A DNA stretch of 64,000 bases from Bacillus thermozeamaize (GCA_002159075.1 LZRT01000036.1:1-64000), one strand, 5' to 3'; numbered from the stretch's first letter, positions 7,749 through 17,776 are shown. The notes: generated by a model from the sequence alone, not told the origin. Made by a program: numbers and translations.

Positions 7749-10481
7749 ATGAAAATGAAACAAATGGCGCTTAAATTCATCGATGCCAATGGAACAATTT
7801 CAAAGGCCATTGCCATCTCGGAAAACGTTGAACAAACCCTGAAAGAGCTTGCCGTCATCACCGAGCAAATGTCCAAAGGGACCGATGAACAATCAGCGGC
7901 AATGGAATCGACGGCGGCCATGATGGAAGAAATCATGAAATCCATTCAAGGAGTGGCGAAAAATGCGGAATCTATTACGGGCATGACGGAAGATGTTCAG
8001 GCTGCTCTGGAGGAAACGGCGGCTTCGCTCCGGCAAGTGGACACAAGTGCGGCAAGTACCGCAAACGCGCTTGAACAAGTTTCAGCATCCATGAATCAAA
8101 TGGGACAACAGATGAAAGGCGTAGCGGGGAATGCGGAAAGCTTGACCATAACCGCGCAGGAGTCTGCGGCAGCCATCGAAGAAATGCTGGCTTCCGTTCA
8201 ACAAGTGGCCGGAAACGCGGAAAGCACATCAGGCACGGTGGAGCACATTTCCGTCTCCATCGAGCAAATGGGCAGGTCGGTAAAAGGGGTCGCCCATCAT
8301 GCAGAAAGCGTGACCGCCTCTGCACAAGAGACGGCTGCAGCCATCCAGGAAATGGCGGCATCCGTTCAGCAGGTGGCCGGCAACGCCGAAAGCACAGCAA
8401 GTTCGGTCGAACAAATTTCGGCCGCCATCGAACAAATGGGCAAGTCCATCAAAGGCGTGGCGGCCAATGCGGAGAGCTTGACGGCCTCGGCAGAAGAAAC
8501 CTCTGCCGCGATTCAGGAAATAGCGGCATCCATTCAGCAGGTGGCTGGCAACGCCGAAAGCACGGCAAGCTCGGTCGAACAAATTTCGGCCGCCATCGAA
8601 CAAATGGGCCAATCCATCAAAGGCGTGGCGGCCAATGCGGAGAGCTTGACCGCTTCGGTCGAAGAAACCTCTGCCGCGATCCAGGAAATGGCGGCATCCA
8701 TTCAGCAGGTGGCCGGCAACGCCGAAAGCACGGCAAGCTCGGTCGAAGAAATCTCGGCCGCCATCGAACAAATGGGCCAATCCATCAAAGGCGTGGCGGA
8801 TAATACCAGTTCTCTGCAAAAATCAGCCCACGACACATCAGCGGCGATTCAACAAATGGCGGCGTCGATTGAACAAGTCGCCCAAAACGCCCAAAACGTA
8901 AACCAATTAAGCGAAAAAGTCCAACTCGATGCCAGAGATGGGCTGAAAGCAGTCAATCAATCGTTGATTGGAATGAAAGAAATCGCCAATGTCGTCAAAC
9001 GGGCTTCTGATGTGATCAACAATTTGGGGAAGAGTTCGGAACAAATCGGCAGCATCATTGAAGTGATCGACGACATCGCCGAACAAACCAATCTCCTGGC
9101 ATTGAATGCGGCGATTGAGGCGGCGCGAGCCGGGGAACACGGAAAAGGGTTTGCGGTCGTCGCCGATGAAGTTCGAAAACTGGCGGAGCGCACCGCTACT
9201 GCTACGAAAGAGATTGCGGGCCTGATCAAAGGGATTCAAGGTGAAACGGCGGACGCGATCAAGGCGATTGAAGTGGGCGCCCAAAAAGTGGATGAGGGAA
9301 GCAAACTGGCTGATGAAGCGGGGGAAGCAATTGCCAAAATTGTCACTGGGATTGAAAACATATCGGAAGAGGTTCGCCAGATTACGACGGCGACCGTCGA
9401 GCAAGCCAAAGGCAGCGAGCAGATCGTCAAAGCCGTCGAGAACGTCACAAACCAAGCGACACAGATCATGCAGGCAACCAAAGAACAAGCGGCCGGCGTA
9501 GAGGAGATCGTCAAAGGGATAGTCAATGCCCGGGAACAAGTTCGCCAAATCACCGTCGCGACGAAAGAACAAGCCAAGGGAAGCGAACTGATTATCAATG
9601 CCGTCGAAAATGTCACCCTCCAAACGGCGCAAGTGAAAGAAGCCACGGTACAACAATCGCTTGGCATGGAGGAAATCATCAAAGGGGTTGCCAATGCCCG
9701 TGAACAGGTTCGTCAAATTGAGGCAGCGACCGTGGAACAATCAAAACAGTCCCGTGAAATCGTCAAAGCTGTGGAAGACGTTGCCAACCAGGCGGCACAA
9801 GTAACCCAGGCCACCAAAGAGCAAGCGGCAGTGATGGAAGAAATCATCAAGGGGGTGGAAAATGCGCGCGAGCAAGTCCGGCAAATTACAGCAGCTACTG
9901 TCGAGCAATCCAAGCAGGCACGTGAGATCGTCAAAGCGGTAGAAAACGTTGCGCATCAGGCCGAGGAAGTGACGAAGGCAACGATTGAACAGGCGCAAGG
10001 CATTGAGGAAATCATCAAAGGCATTGTCCATGCCCGTGAACAGATTCGCCAAATTACCGCGGCCACGGAGGAACAAACAAAACATGGAAAAGATATCGTG
10101 AACGCCATCGTAAAGGTGACCGCGCAGGCGGACCAAGTATCCGCGGCAACCAAGCAACAAGCGCAGGGTGTGGATGCGATCCTCAGAAGCGTGGATCATT
10201 CGCGCGCACAAGTTCGCCAGATAACGGTGGCGACACAAGAACAAACGAAACAGACCGAACATGTTCTGAAGATCGTAAAAGAGGTTGCGGAACAGATCGC
10301 ACAAGTGACCGCAGGCACAAAAGCACAAGCGGCTGAGGCGGAAAATGTGGCTTTTGCTCTTAGACAAACCAGGGATGTGCTGCAGCGGGACATGCATGAT
10401 GTGGCACGGATGGCGGCGAGTACGCGTGAACTGGCTGAAAAAACGGATGCGATACGGGAATCTTTGGAAGCGCTGCGCTGA
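7749..10481 (+). CDS. Giant soluble methyl-accepting chemotaxis-type receptor with mirrored repeats
   Basis: This 910-residue protein has no signal peptide, membrane segment, HAMP or recognisable sensor domain. The canonical signalling tip ([21 protein letters not shown], then [18 protein letters not shown]) is at about 443-482. Residues 69-404 are twelve 28-residue units starting with VAxNAES-like sequence. Residues 535-870 are twelve more 28-residue units with REQVRQI and ATxEQ motifs. In MCPs the two arms fold back on each other at the tip, so equal repeat numbers keep the arms in register. About 60 heptads per arm would give a rod of roughly 60 nm. E/Q pairs next to small residues could be methylated by the adjacent CheR. 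Ligand and location are unknown. AAGGGGG precedes ATG 7749. Confidence 0.93.
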   Translation: MKMKQMALKFIDANGTISKAIAISENVEQTLKELAVITEQMSKGTDEQSAAMESTAAMMEEIMKSIQGVAKNAESITGMTEDVQAALEETAASLRQVDTSAASTANALEQVSASMNQMGQQMKGVAGNAESLTITAQESAAAIEEMLASVQQVAGNAESTSGTVEHISVSIEQMGRSVKGVAHHAESVTASAQETAAAIQEMAASVQQVAGNAESTASSVEQISAAIEQMGKSIKGVAANAESLTASAEETSAAIQEIAASIQQVAGNAESTASSVEQISAAIEQMGQSIKGVAANAESLTASVEETSAAIQEMAASIQQVAGNAESTASSVEEISAAIEQMGQSIKGVADNTSSLQKSAHDTSAAIQQMAASIEQVAQNAQNVNQLSEKVQLDARDGLKAVNQSLIGMKEIANVVKRASDVINNLGKSSEQIGSIIEVIDDIAEQTNLLALNAAIEAARAGEHGKGFAVVADEVRKLAERTATATKEIAGLIKGIQGETADAIKAIEVGAQKVDEGSKLADEAGEAIAKIVTGIENISEEVRQITTATVEQAKGSEQIVKAVENVTNQATQIMQATKEQAAGVEEIVKGIVNAREQVRQITVATKEQAKGSELIINAVENVTLQTAQVKEATVQQSLGMEEIIKGVANAREQVRQIEAATVEQSKQSREIVKAVEDVANQAAQVTQATKEQAAVMEEIIKGVENAREQVRQITAATVEQSKQAREIVKAVENVAHQAEEVTKATIEQAQGIEEIIKGIVHAREQIRQITAATEEQTKHGKDIVNAIVKVTAQADQVSAATKQQAQGVDAILRSVDHSRAQVRQITVATQEQTKQTEHVLKIVKEVAEQIAQVTAGTKAQAAEAENVAFALRQTRDVLQRDMHDVARMAASTRELAEKTDAIRESLEALR
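7953..8960 (+). repeat. Twelve 84-bp tandem repeats, N-terminal arm of the receptor
   Basis: Units start every 84 bases from 7953 and alternate two types, giving a 168-bp higher repeat. One type ends in AAIxEMxASxQQ-like sequence, the other in IEQMGxSxKG-like sequence. Units 6-10 (8373-8792) are nearly identical in DNA, suggesting recent duplication. The flanking units are more diverged. Confidence 0.9.
9351..10358 (+). repeat. Twelve 84-bp tandem repeats, C-terminal arm of the receptor
   Basis: Units start every 84 bases from 9351 and alternate a REQVRQI/ATxEQ type with a VENV...ATxEQ...EEIIKG type. The number of units equals that of the N-terminal arm. These repeats are more diverged from one another than those at 8373-8792. 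Confidence 0.88.
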
Positions 10482-10567
10482 GATGCCGTTGCACAAGCTC
10501 TTCGGCGCTGACAACGTCATTCCTGCATTGTCAGCGGCCGGCACATCCATTCGCATGGTGATTCATC

Positions 10568-11401
10568 ATGGAGGACATGGCTTTGAAACATCTGGCAAAA
10601 CTGGTTTATGAGTATTGTGGCTTGAATTATTTGCAAAACCATTCCTTGTTGGAAAGCAAAATTTTGAAACGAACAAAAGAATTGGGGATGTCGATCTGGC
10701 AATATGTCCGGTATATAGAGAATCATCCGCAAGAATGGGATATTGTCATCGAGTTGCTTACGATCAATGAAACCTTTTTTTTCCGAGAAGAAAACCAGTT
10801 GGAGGTGTTTCAAACCATCATTCTCCCGCAATTGACAGGGAAAAATCAGATTCGCATCTGGAGCGCCGCCTGCTCAACCGGGGAAGAGCCATACACGTTG
10901 GCGATCCTGGTGGCAGAATCCGGATGCGTTCCGCTCCATTCCGTCGAGATCCTTGCGACGGATATCAATAAAAAAGCTTTGCAAGTCGCCAAGCAAGGGT
11001 GGTATGCGAAACATTCCCTTTCTTTTCGGCGAATGCCCGAGCATTACCTGGCAAAGTACTTCGTGGAACGGGATGAAGGGTATCAAGTGATTGACTTGAT
11101 CCGGAGCAGCGTTCAATTCCGCTGCTTAAACCTTCTTAACCGCGACGAGATAGAGACGTTGGGGGAATTTGACGTTATTTTCTGCCGCAATGTTTTGATC
11201 TACTTCGACAGAACGGCCATTCAGAAGGTGGTTGCTAGTTTCTACGACCGGTTGGTGCCCGGAGGCTCGTTATTCCTGGGACATGCAGAAAGCATTACGG
11301 GAATGGGCACAGGATTTAAACCCATCCACACGGAGCAGAGCTTTTATTATCGGAAGGAAGATTCGTCCTATGCGGCAGTACGGAGTCCTAGTCGTCGATG
11401 A
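10568..11401 (+). CDS. cheR: CheR receptor glutamate methyltransferase
   Basis: This 277-residue enzyme moves methyl groups from S-adenosylmethionine to receptor glutamates. NETFFFREE (about residue 66), the SAM-binding WSAACSTGEEPYT (about 98) and FDVIFCRNVLIYFD (about 201) are all present. The ribosome site is weak. ATG 10568 is used; ATG 10577 is an alternative, but GGAGG is then too close. The 3' end overlaps cheB by 32 bases, which suggests coupled translation. Its likely substrate is the receptor just upstream. Confidence 0.93.
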   Translation: MEDMALKHLAKLVYEYCGLNYLQNHSLLESKILKRTKELGMSIWQYVRYIENHPQEWDIVIELLTINETFFFREENQLEVFQTIILPQLTGKNQIRIWSAACSTGEEPYTLAILVAESGCVPLHSVEILATDINKKALQVAKQGWYAKHSLSFRRMPEHYLAKYFVERDEGYQVIDLIRSSVQFRCLNLLNRDEIETLGEFDVIFCRNVLIYFDRTAIQKVVASFYDRLVPGGSLFLGHAESITGMGTGFKPIHTEQSFYYRKEDSSYAAVRSPSRR

Positions 11402-12410
11402 TTCCGCTTTTATGCGGAGAGCCATCAGCAAAATTATAGAAAGCGACGGGCAACTTTATACAGTGGGCGCAGCGAGGAATGGCCAAGAAGCGGTCGAGAA
11501 AGTGCAACGCCTGCGGCCGGATGTGGTGACGATGGATGTGGAAATGCCGGAAATGAACGGGTTACAGGCGTTGAGGCAAATCCAGAAAGTGTCGCCGGTT
11601 CCTGTGGTCATGCTGAGTTCGTTTACCGGCGTGGGAACAAAGGCGACATTGGATGCATTGGAGCTTGGGGCGGTGGATGTTTTTCTGAAATCCGACTTGC
11701 TCAAAGACCCTTTGGATCCAGATTCGGTAAAGGAGTTTTTAGAGCGCATCAAGGCCGCCGCTGTTGCGAGAATACCGGAAGCAACCCGACCAATGGCGTA
11801 TCCAGAGCATCCACATGTGCAAAAACAAAGCGCATCTCAAATAGACCTTGTGATTATCGGAAGTTCTACCGGCGGGCCTTCTGCATTGCAAACCGTCCTT
11901 CCCAGATTTGCGCCTGACTTTCCAGTGCCTATCCTGGTGGTTCAACATATGCCGCCGGGATTTACGAAATCCTTTGCCGACCGGTTTAACCATCTTTGCA
12001 ATCTGCATGTGAAAGAGGCCGAGGACGGGGACTTGCTTGAACCAGGGACGATTTTCATTGCGCCTTCCGGGTTCCAGACGTTGATTGAGGAACGGAGGAA
12101 CGGCAGCAAGTGCCTGAGAATCCAAGCGGAATCTCCCATCCCCACATTGTACAAGCCCTCCGTGGATGTCACGCTTCTTTCTGCAGCGCCCATTTTTGGC
12201 GGTCGGTTGCTGGCAGTGATTCTTACCGGGATGGGGGTTGATGGGCTCGAAGGATGCAAAAAGGTCAAAGAACATCATGGCCGGGTCGTCGTCGAAGCCG
12301 AGGAATCCTGTGTTGTGTATGGGATGCCAAAAGCCGTTTTTGAGGCGGGGTACGCAGATCGCCAAATGGCGCTATCCTCGATATATCCCTTCATCTTATC
12401 TCACGTCTGA
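11370..12410 (+). CDS. cheB: CheB receptor methylesterase/deamidase with receiver domain
   Basis: The 346 residues divide into a receiver domain (1-125; VVDDS at about 7, phosphorylated Asp in TMDVEMPEMNG at about 55) and a methylesterase domain (from about 155). The catalytic triad is visible as Ser in IIGSSTGGPS, His in VVQHMPPGF and Asp in LTGMGVDG. ATG 11370 lies inside the end of cheR, with GGAAGGA upstream. It is the only response regulator in the operon, so adaptation may be the main or only phospho-output. Confidence 0.94.
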   Translation: MRQYGVLVVDDSAFMRRAISKIIESDGQLYTVGAARNGQEAVEKVQRLRPDVVTMDVEMPEMNGLQALRQIQKVSPVPVVMLSSFTGVGTKATLDALELGAVDVFLKSDLLKDPLDPDSVKEFLERIKAAAVARIPEATRPMAYPEHPHVQKQSASQIDLVIIGSSTGGPSALQTVLPRFAPDFPVPILVVQHMPPGFTKSFADRFNHLCNLHVKEAEDGDLLEPGTIFIAPSGFQTLIEERRNGSKCLRIQAESPIPTLYKPSVDVTLLSAAPIFGGRLLAVILTGMGVDGLEGCKKVKEHHGRVVVEAEESCVVYGMPKAVFEAGYADRQMALSSIYPFILSHV

Positions 12411-12506
12411 GGCGAGACAGCGAAAAAACCGGGGAACCGCTTCCGTTGCCGCAATCAGGTTGTTTTCTCCCAAGACGAATCATCAAGACGCATCATATCG
12501 CCAAAG

Positions 12507-12541
12507 GCCGGAAATCCATGCGAAGGATTTCCGGCTTTTTT
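12507..12541 (+). terminator. Intrinsic terminator of the che operon
   Basis: GCCGGAAATCC (12507-12517) pairs with GGATTTCCGGC (12525-12535), followed by a run of T. The left side shares 17 identical bases with the rnjB terminator (3516-3532). Confidence 0.9.
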
Positions 12542-12616
12542 GGCTGGTATGATTCATAAAGGTTCATTCCATACTAAGTTTGGGTTGTATGGCTTTGAAG
12601 CGGAAGGAGGAATTGG

Positions 12617-13354
12617 ATGACACAATTTCCAGAAAAACCGCAACAGACAGGGTTAGAACAGAATACGGAAAAGTCCGGGCCGCTGGAATCGATTCAGCAA
12701 TTGGGCGTGCCGCAGGTTCCGACGGCGGAATCGAATATCTATTTTTTGAACATTATTGGCCAGATTGAGGGACACATGGTTTTGCCGCCCCAGAACAAGA
12801 CAACGAAATATGAACATGTGATTCCTCAATTGGTGGCAGCCGAACAAAATCCGAAGATTGAAGGGCTGCTGGTGGTCTTAAATACAGTGGGGGGAGATGT
12901 TGAAGCGGGATTGGCGATTGCCGAAATGATCGCCTCGCTTTCCAAGCCCAAGGTTTCGCTGGTGTTAGGCGGCGGGCACAGTATCGGCGTTCCCATTGCT
13001 GTTGCTGCCGACTATTCGCTGATCGCCGAGACAGCCACGATGACCATTCATCCCGTTCGTTTAACGGGACTGGTCATAGGGGTGCCGCAGACGTTTGAAT
13101 ACCTTGATAAGATGCAGGAAAGAGTGGTCAAATTTGTCACCTCTCATTCCCGCATCACGGAGGAAAAGTTTAAAGAGTTGATGTTCAAAACCGGGGAATT
13201 GACACGGGATGTGGGGACGAATGTGAGCGGCGTCGATGCCGTAAAATATGGATTGATGGATGCCGTCGGCGGACTGGACCAGGCGTTCAGAGAATTAAAC
13301 CGGCGGATCGAAGCGGCGCGAAGGGCCCGCAGGGAACAGGAACTGGTTCAATGA
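12617..13354 (+). CDS. tepA: TepA, ClpP-fold translocation-enhancing protease
   Basis: This 245-residue ClpP-family (S14) serine peptidase is linked in B. subtilis to protein secretion and spore SASP degradation. [17 protein letters not shown] (about 91) is the ClpP substrate strand. The nucleophile region is [15 protein letters not shown] (Ser at about 120) and the His is in [10 protein letters not shown] (about 145). AGGAGG (12604-12609) precedes ATG 12617. The N-terminal 30 residues are variable. It normally follows rnjB directly; here 9 kb lies between them. ylzJ follows 15 bases later. Confidence 0.92.
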   Translation: MTQFPEKPQQTGLEQNTEKSGPLESIQQLGVPQVPTAESNIYFLNIIGQIEGHMVLPPQNKTTKYEHVIPQLVAAEQNPKIEGLLVVLNTVGGDVEAGLAIAEMIASLSKPKVSLVLGGGHSIGVPIAVAADYSLIAETATMTIHPVRLTGLVIGVPQTFEYLDKMQERVVKFVTSHSRITEEKFKELMFKTGELTRDVGTNVSGVDAVKYGLMDAVGGLDQAFRELNRRIEAARRARREQELVQ

Positions 13355-13369
13355 AAAGGAGGGTTGGCG

Positions 13370-13588
13370 ATGATCATATATTCCGCTATGCCTGTCGAAT
13401 ATATCCTGGAAGGCATGGATCAGGAAAGGCATTTTCAGGAAGTGCAAATCAATGACATGACGATGATCATCGAACCTTTGACTCCGGCCCAGTACCGGAT
13501 CGTCCGATTGATCAGTCCGAACCCGCAAGATTATTTAAATGCAAAGTATGCACCTGGGCGGGTCATCCATTTTCGGCCAAGCCCATGA
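13370..13588 (+). CDS. ylzJ: YlzJ-like small protein
   Basis: This 72-residue protein has the conserved LSP..YLNxKYxPG pattern of YlzJ (LISPNPQDYLNAKYAPGR near the C-terminus). AAAGGAGGG precedes ATG 13370; TTG 13364 is a less likely start. It always seems to sit beside tepA. Its function is unknown. Confidence 0.85.
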   Translation: MIIYSAMPVEYILEGMDQERHFQEVQINDMTMIIEPLTPAQYRIVRLISPNPQDYLNAKYAPGRVIHFRPSP

Positions 13589-13626
13589 ACGTTCCCAATT
13601 TCTAACACAGCGGGATGTGCTTGTGA

Positions 13627-13694
13627 TATAATGCAATACAAGATCGACGAAAAAGCAACAAGCAACGTTCAGTTGCCGTTTCTGTTGCTTTTTT
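13627..13694 (+). promoter_or_regulatory. Possible promoter followed at once by a terminator hairpin, before spoIIIE
   Basis: TATAAT (13627-13632) lacks a clear -35 box. The hairpin AGCAACAAGCAAC (13654-13666) with its partner GTTGCxxxxxxTGTTGCT (13672-13689) is followed by six T. It ends the tepA-ylzJ transcript. If the -10 is real, a short leader would end here too, which is an attenuator-like layout. Confidence 0.5.
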
Positions 13695-13713
13695 CTTTTG
13701 GGGTGTTTGAGGC

Positions 13714-16101
13714 ATGGCAGGTCGAAAGGCGGAGAAGCGGAAAGGCTTTCGTGAGGAATTGAAGTTTGAAGCTTACGGTCTGGTGCTGTTGACCTTTTCC
13801 CTGATTTCCCTCATCGGTTATGGGAAAATGCGTTACATCAGCTTTCTCTTTTTTCTGATCGCCGGCAGTTGGGGATTTTTGATCTCCCTTTGTTTTGCCG
13901 GATGGGGGCTTTATCTGATGATCAGGCGCCGCTGGTTGCTGCGCTTGTCTTACCGGTGGAGCGGTTTTTTGCTTCTGCTGCTGGCTGTCTTGCTGCTGGC
14001 GCACATCCGCTTTTATGAGGTGGCTGCCAATCAGGGGCTTTTGTCCGGCCAGCATATTCTTTCCCTGACCTGGGAGACGTTATGGGCGCAGAAGGCGGAA
14101 CACTTGCAAGGGACTGCGACGCCGGGAGCCGGCGGGGGAATGCTGGGCGCCCTGCTCTTTACGCTTTTTTCTTTTCTCTTTGACGTTAACGGGACAAAGA
14201 TCGTGGTCATCCTCCTGCTTCTCCTCGGTTTATTGCTGTTGACCAATCTTTCCTATGTCCGTACCTTCGCTGTGCTCCTGCAGTGGTTCAGGAATCTTGC
14301 GCGGACAGTGAATGAACGGCTGTACGCTTTTTTCAACCGGCAACTGGAGAAGCGCCAAGCCCGCCAAAAAAACTTGACGAGTGAAGAGGAGCCAGCATTT
14401 AAAGAACCGCGGGAACAGACGGCGGAAAACGAGCTGACGCCGGAAAAAAGGGATGTCGAGGGAACCTTGTTTCCGGATATGGAACAATCGGACGCGCATG
14501 CAACAGAAGAGGATGATGATCATGCCTCTTTGGCCCCCGAACCGTTGCTTGACGAAGCGAAGAGGCACCTGGAAACGACGGCCGGCCCGCTCTTTGAAGA
14601 AAAGCACGCGCTTGATGAAGACGGCAGCGACTGGAAAAGCCACTCGCGCAGCGATTTAGGGGCACCGTTGCCGGAGGCGAAGACGGGAAGTTTGGAAGGA
14701 CCGTACCATCTTCCGCCTGTCCGGTTATTGAAGAAAGGGAACAAGTCTGCTTCCGAGCAAAAGAACCGTTCCATCCATCAACTTGCGAAAAAACTGGAAC
14801 AAACCTTGGACAGCTTTGGAGTCCGGGCGAAGGTGACGCAGGTTCACCGCGGTCCGGCCGTCACCCGCTTTGAACTGCAGCCGGAGACGGGTGTCAAGGT
14901 CAGCCGAATCGTCAGTTTGGCCGATGATATGGCTCTGGCCCTGGCGGCCAAAGATATCCGGATTGAAGCGCCGATACCCGGAAAGTCGGCGCTGGGGATT
15001 GAAGTGCCCAATCCGGAAATCTCCATTGTCACCCTGCGGGAAGTGATTGAGTCGCCGGCATTCCGGGATAGCGACGGCAAATTGTCTGTTGCCTTGGGCA
15101 GGGATATTTCCGGTGAGCCGGTGATCGGGAATCTGGCCAAGATGCCCCATCTGCTGGTCGCCGGTGCCACCGGTTCGGGGAAAAGCGTGTGTATCAACGG
15201 GATGATCATCAGCCTCTTGTACAAAGCCCGTCCGGATGAAGTGAAGTTCTTGATGATCGATCCAAAGATGGTGGAACTGAGCGTTTACAATGAGATCCCG
15301 CACCTGCTGATTCCGGTTGTCACCGATCCCCGGAAAGCGTCGATGGCGCTGAAGAAAGTGGTGCAGGAGATGGAAAGCCGTTATCAGCTGTTTGCCCAGA
15401 CGGGCACGCGCGATATTGAACGGTACAATCAGATGATGGAGATGCGGGGGCAGGAGAAGCTCCCTTATATCGTGGTGATTATCGATGAATTGGCGGACTT
15501 GATGATGGTGGCACCCGGCGATGTGGAGGAAGCGATCAGCCGGTTGGCGCAAATGGCGAGAGCGGCTGGCATTCATTTGATCATTGCCACGCAACGGCCC
15601 TCGGTGGACGTCATCACGGGGCTCATCAAGGCCAATATCCCCTCGCGGATCGCTTTTGGCGTCTCATCGCAAGTGGATTCCCGCACCATCCTGGACATGG
15701 CGGGCGCGGAAAAACTGCTTGGGCGCGGGGACATGCTTTATTTCCCGGTTGGATATCCCAAGCCCGTCAGGGTACAGGGAGCCTTTGTCAGCGATCGGGA
15801 AGTGGAAGCGGTGGTATCCTATGTCAAGTCTCAACAGGAAGCGTCTTATCGTGAGGATCTAATCCTGTCAGAAACGATGCAGGCGAGCAAGGTTGAAGAA
15901 GAGGATGAACTGTTCGAAGCGGCGATGCAGTTGGTGATTGAGGCGCAGCAGGCCTCCGTTTCCCTGTTGCAACGGCGCTTGCATATCGGCTACACCCGGG
16001 CGGCCCGTCTGATTGACGCCCTCGAGAGTCATGGTGTCGTCGGTCCCTATGAGGGAAGCAAGCCGCGTGAGGTACTGATCAAACCGGATCAGGTCGGGTG
16101 A
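13714..16101 (+). CDS. spoIIIE: SpoIIIE/FtsK DNA translocase
   Basis: This 795-residue septal ATPase pumps chromosomal DNA through the division or sporulation septum. Four membrane segments occupy about residues 22-185. A charged linker runs from about 210 to 340. The motor has Walker [10 protein letters not shown] (about 483), Walker [13 protein letters not shown] (about 588) and the [12 protein letters not shown] segment. The C-terminal winged helix (gamma) that reads orientation sequences spans about 730-795. Position between ylzJ and the ymfF/ymfH pair matches B. subtilis. Bacilli may carry a second FtsK (SftA), but four membrane helices favour SpoIIIE. Confidence 0.95.
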   Translation: MAGRKAEKRKGFREELKFEAYGLVLLTFSLISLIGYGKMRYISFLFFLIAGSWGFLISLCFAGWGLYLMIRRRWLLRLSYRWSGFLLLLLAVLLLAHIRFYEVAANQGLLSGQHILSLTWETLWAQKAEHLQGTATPGAGGGMLGALLFTLFSFLFDVNGTKIVVILLLLLGLLLLTNLSYVRTFAVLLQWFRNLARTVNERLYAFFNRQLEKRQARQKNLTSEEEPAFKEPREQTAENELTPEKRDVEGTLFPDMEQSDAHATEEDDDHASLAPEPLLDEAKRHLETTAGPLFEEKHALDEDGSDWKSHSRSDLGAPLPEAKTGSLEGPYHLPPVRLLKKGNKSASEQKNRSIHQLAKKLEQTLDSFGVRAKVTQVHRGPAVTRFELQPETGVKVSRIVSLADDMALALAAKDIRIEAPIPGKSALGIEVPNPEISIVTLREVIESPAFRDSDGKLSVALGRDISGEPVIGNLAKMPHLLVAGATGSGKSVCINGMIISLLYKARPDEVKFLMIDPKMVELSVYNEIPHLLIPVVTDPRKASMALKKVVQEMESRYQLFAQTGTRDIERYNQMMEMRGQEKLPYIVVIIDELADLMMVAPGDVEEAISRLAQMARAAGIHLIIATQRPSVDVITGLIKANIPSRIAFGVSSQVDSRTILDMAGAEKLLGRGDMLYFPVGYPKPVRVQGAFVSDREVEAVVSYVKSQQEASYREDLILSETMQASKVEEEDELFEAAMQLVIEAQQASVSLLQRRLHIGYTRAARLIDALESHGVVGPYEGSKPREVLIKPDQVG

Positions 16102-16187
16102 AAAATGTTTTCTTGACCTCTGTTCATTAGAATAGTTATAATTATTTCATGATGGTATGTCGACAACGAAAAAGTAGGTGATGGGAG

Positions 16188-16370
16188 ATGGAGTGTCCGC
16201 TTTGCCATCGAACCAAAATTGGCCAGATCGGCCTGCATCGCTATTATTGCAGTGATTGCTACATCGAGTTTGAACCCGATGATGAAGAAGGGACGAAAAT
16301 TTACGACATCATGGATGATGGGACGTTGAAAATACGAGAAATGGAAGTTCTTGTTGCCAAGATGGAGTAA
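16188..16370 (+). CDS. Small zinc-ribbon protein of unknown function
   Basis: This 60-residue protein has CPLC near the N-terminus (Cys 3 and 6) and CSDC (Cys 22 and 25), a CxxC-x15-CxxC zinc ribbon, followed by an acidic stretch EPDDEEG. GGTGATGGGAG precedes ATG 16188. A terminator follows. It sits alone between spoIIIE and ymfF. Function cannot be assigned; a transcription- or ribosome-associated role is only a guess. Confidence 0.75.
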   Translation: MECPLCHRTKIGQIGLHRYYCSDCYIEFEPDDEEGTKIYDIMDDGTLKIREMEVLVAKME

Positions 16371-16371
16371 G

Positions 16372-16397
16372 AAAACGGCCGCACGGTCGTTTTTTTA
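16372..16397 (+). terminator. Intrinsic terminator after the zinc-ribbon gene
   Basis: AACGGCC and GGTCGTT form the stem around a short GCAC loop, followed by seven T. Confidence 0.8.
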
Positions 16398-16465
16398 TGT
16401 TTTTTTATTACACTGATGGCAACGATATGGATAAAATAAACGAACACGTTGAAAGGGGTACATGG

Positions 16466-17776
16466 ATGTCTCCGAACACAGGACCATGGTTTCGTTCCAC
16501 CTCTCTTCCCGGGATGAATCTGCATATCTACCCGACAAAACAATTTAAAACAGTGACCCTCGTCCTGATGATGCAGCAGGCTTTGACGGAAGAGGCTGTG
16601 ACACCCACGGCCATGCTGGCCCAGGTGCTCAAGCGGGGTTCCGCCCGCTACCCGACGATACAGGCGATGAAACGTTACCTGGACAATCTCTACGGCGCAT
16701 CTTTTCAGGTGGACGTGGATAAACGAGGAGAGCGGCAAGTGCTTCAATTTTATCTCGATCTTCCGCACGCGAAATACCTCAGCGGGGAAAAGGACCTGCT
16801 TGAGAAAGGGGTCGCCTTTCTCGCCGATGTCCTGTTGCACCCGCTCGTCGATGAACAGGGCGGATTTGCGCCGCGTTATGTGGAGGCGGGAAAAGATTCG
16901 CTGCGCCGCCAGATTCAGGGAATCATCGATGACAAAATCCGTTATGCCCAGGAACGTTGTATCGAAGAGATGTGCCAGAATGAACCGTTTCGCCTGCTGC
17001 CGTACGGGCGGCTGGAGGATCTGGAAACGGTGGAATCCAAACCGTTGTTCCAGCATTACCGGCGAGTGCTCGAGCAAAGCCCCATCGACCTGTTTGTTGT
17101 CGGCCAGGTTCAAGAACAAGACGTCGTATCTGCCGTCCAGCGGCATTTCACCTTTCAAACCAGGCAGGTGAAGCCATTGTCTCCTGCCGGCGGCGATCCG
17201 ATCCATGTCGACGAAGTGCGTTCGGTCGTCGAGGAATTGGATGTGACCCAGGGAAAGCTCAATCTGGGCTTGCGTACCGGAGGCCTTACGCTTGCTTCGC
17301 CGGAATACCCGGCGTTGATGGTGTACAACGGCCTTCTGGGCGGTTTCGCTCACTCGAAGCTGTTTCGCAATGTCCGGGAAAAGGCGAGCCTTGCCTATTA
17401 CGCCTCCTCCCGGCTGGACAGCCTGAAAGGCATCCTGATGATCCAGACAGGGATTGAGGTGTCCAACTATCAACGGACCCTCGACATTGTCAAAGAGCAG
17501 TTGGAGATGATGCGGCAAGGGAACTTCAGCCAGTTGGAAATTGAGCAGACCAAGTCGTTGCTGGTCCATCATCTGCGCGAAGTCCACGATCGCGCCGGCC
17601 TGTTGGTGGATTACGCCTTCCGCGGCCTGGTGGCCGGGGTCCGTCAGACGCCGGATGAATTGATCCAGCGGATTTTGTCGGTCACCCGCGAGGAGATCCA
17701 GCAAGTGGCAGAAAGGATTGAACTGGACACGGTTTACTTTCTGCGAAACCGGCAACAAGAGGAGGGGGCTGTCTGA
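16466..17776 (+). CDS. ymfF: YmfF-like M16 peptidase homologue (non-catalytic partner)
   Basis: This 436-residue protein has the two-domain M16 fold (a RGSARYPTIQAMKRYLDNLYGASF helix near residue 55; FAHSKLFRNVREKASLAYY near 295). It lacks the HxxEH zinc motif where the active homologue has it. M16 enzymes often pair one catalytic and one inactive subunit, and the next gene keeps the motif. GAAAGGGG at 16451-16458 supports ATG 16466 rather than the upstream in-frame ATG 16397. Its TGA overlaps the ymfH ATG by one base. Confidence 0.88.
   Translation: MSPNTGPWFRSTSLPGMNLHIYPTKQFKTVTLVLMMQQALTEEAVTPTAMLAQVLKRGSARYPTIQAMKRYLDNLYGASFQVDVDKRGERQVLQFYLDLPHAKYLSGEKDLLEKGVAFLADVLLHPLVDEQGGFAPRYVEAGKDSLRRQIQGIIDDKIRYAQERCIEEMCQNEPFRLLPYGRLEDLETVESKPLFQHYRRVLEQSPIDLFVVGQVQEQDVVSAVQRHFTFQTRQVKPLSPAGGDPIHVDEVRSVVEELDVTQGKLNLGLRTGGLTLASPEYPALMVYNGLLGGFAHSKLFRNVREKASLAYYASSRLDSLKGILMIQTGIEVSNYQRTLDIVKEQLEMMRQGNFSQLEIEQTKSLLVHHLREVHDRAGLLVDYAFRGLVAGVRQTPDELIQRILSVTREEIQQVAERIELDTVYFLRNRQQEEGAV

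Noticed and set aside
7953-8960. Regular repeats that might look like a CRISPR array
   Set aside because: The 84-bp and 168-bp periods are in frame, have no unique spacers and encode coiled coil.
8229-9740. Long - strand open frames across the receptor gene
   Set aside because: They are shadows of the 84-bp repeats on the + strand.
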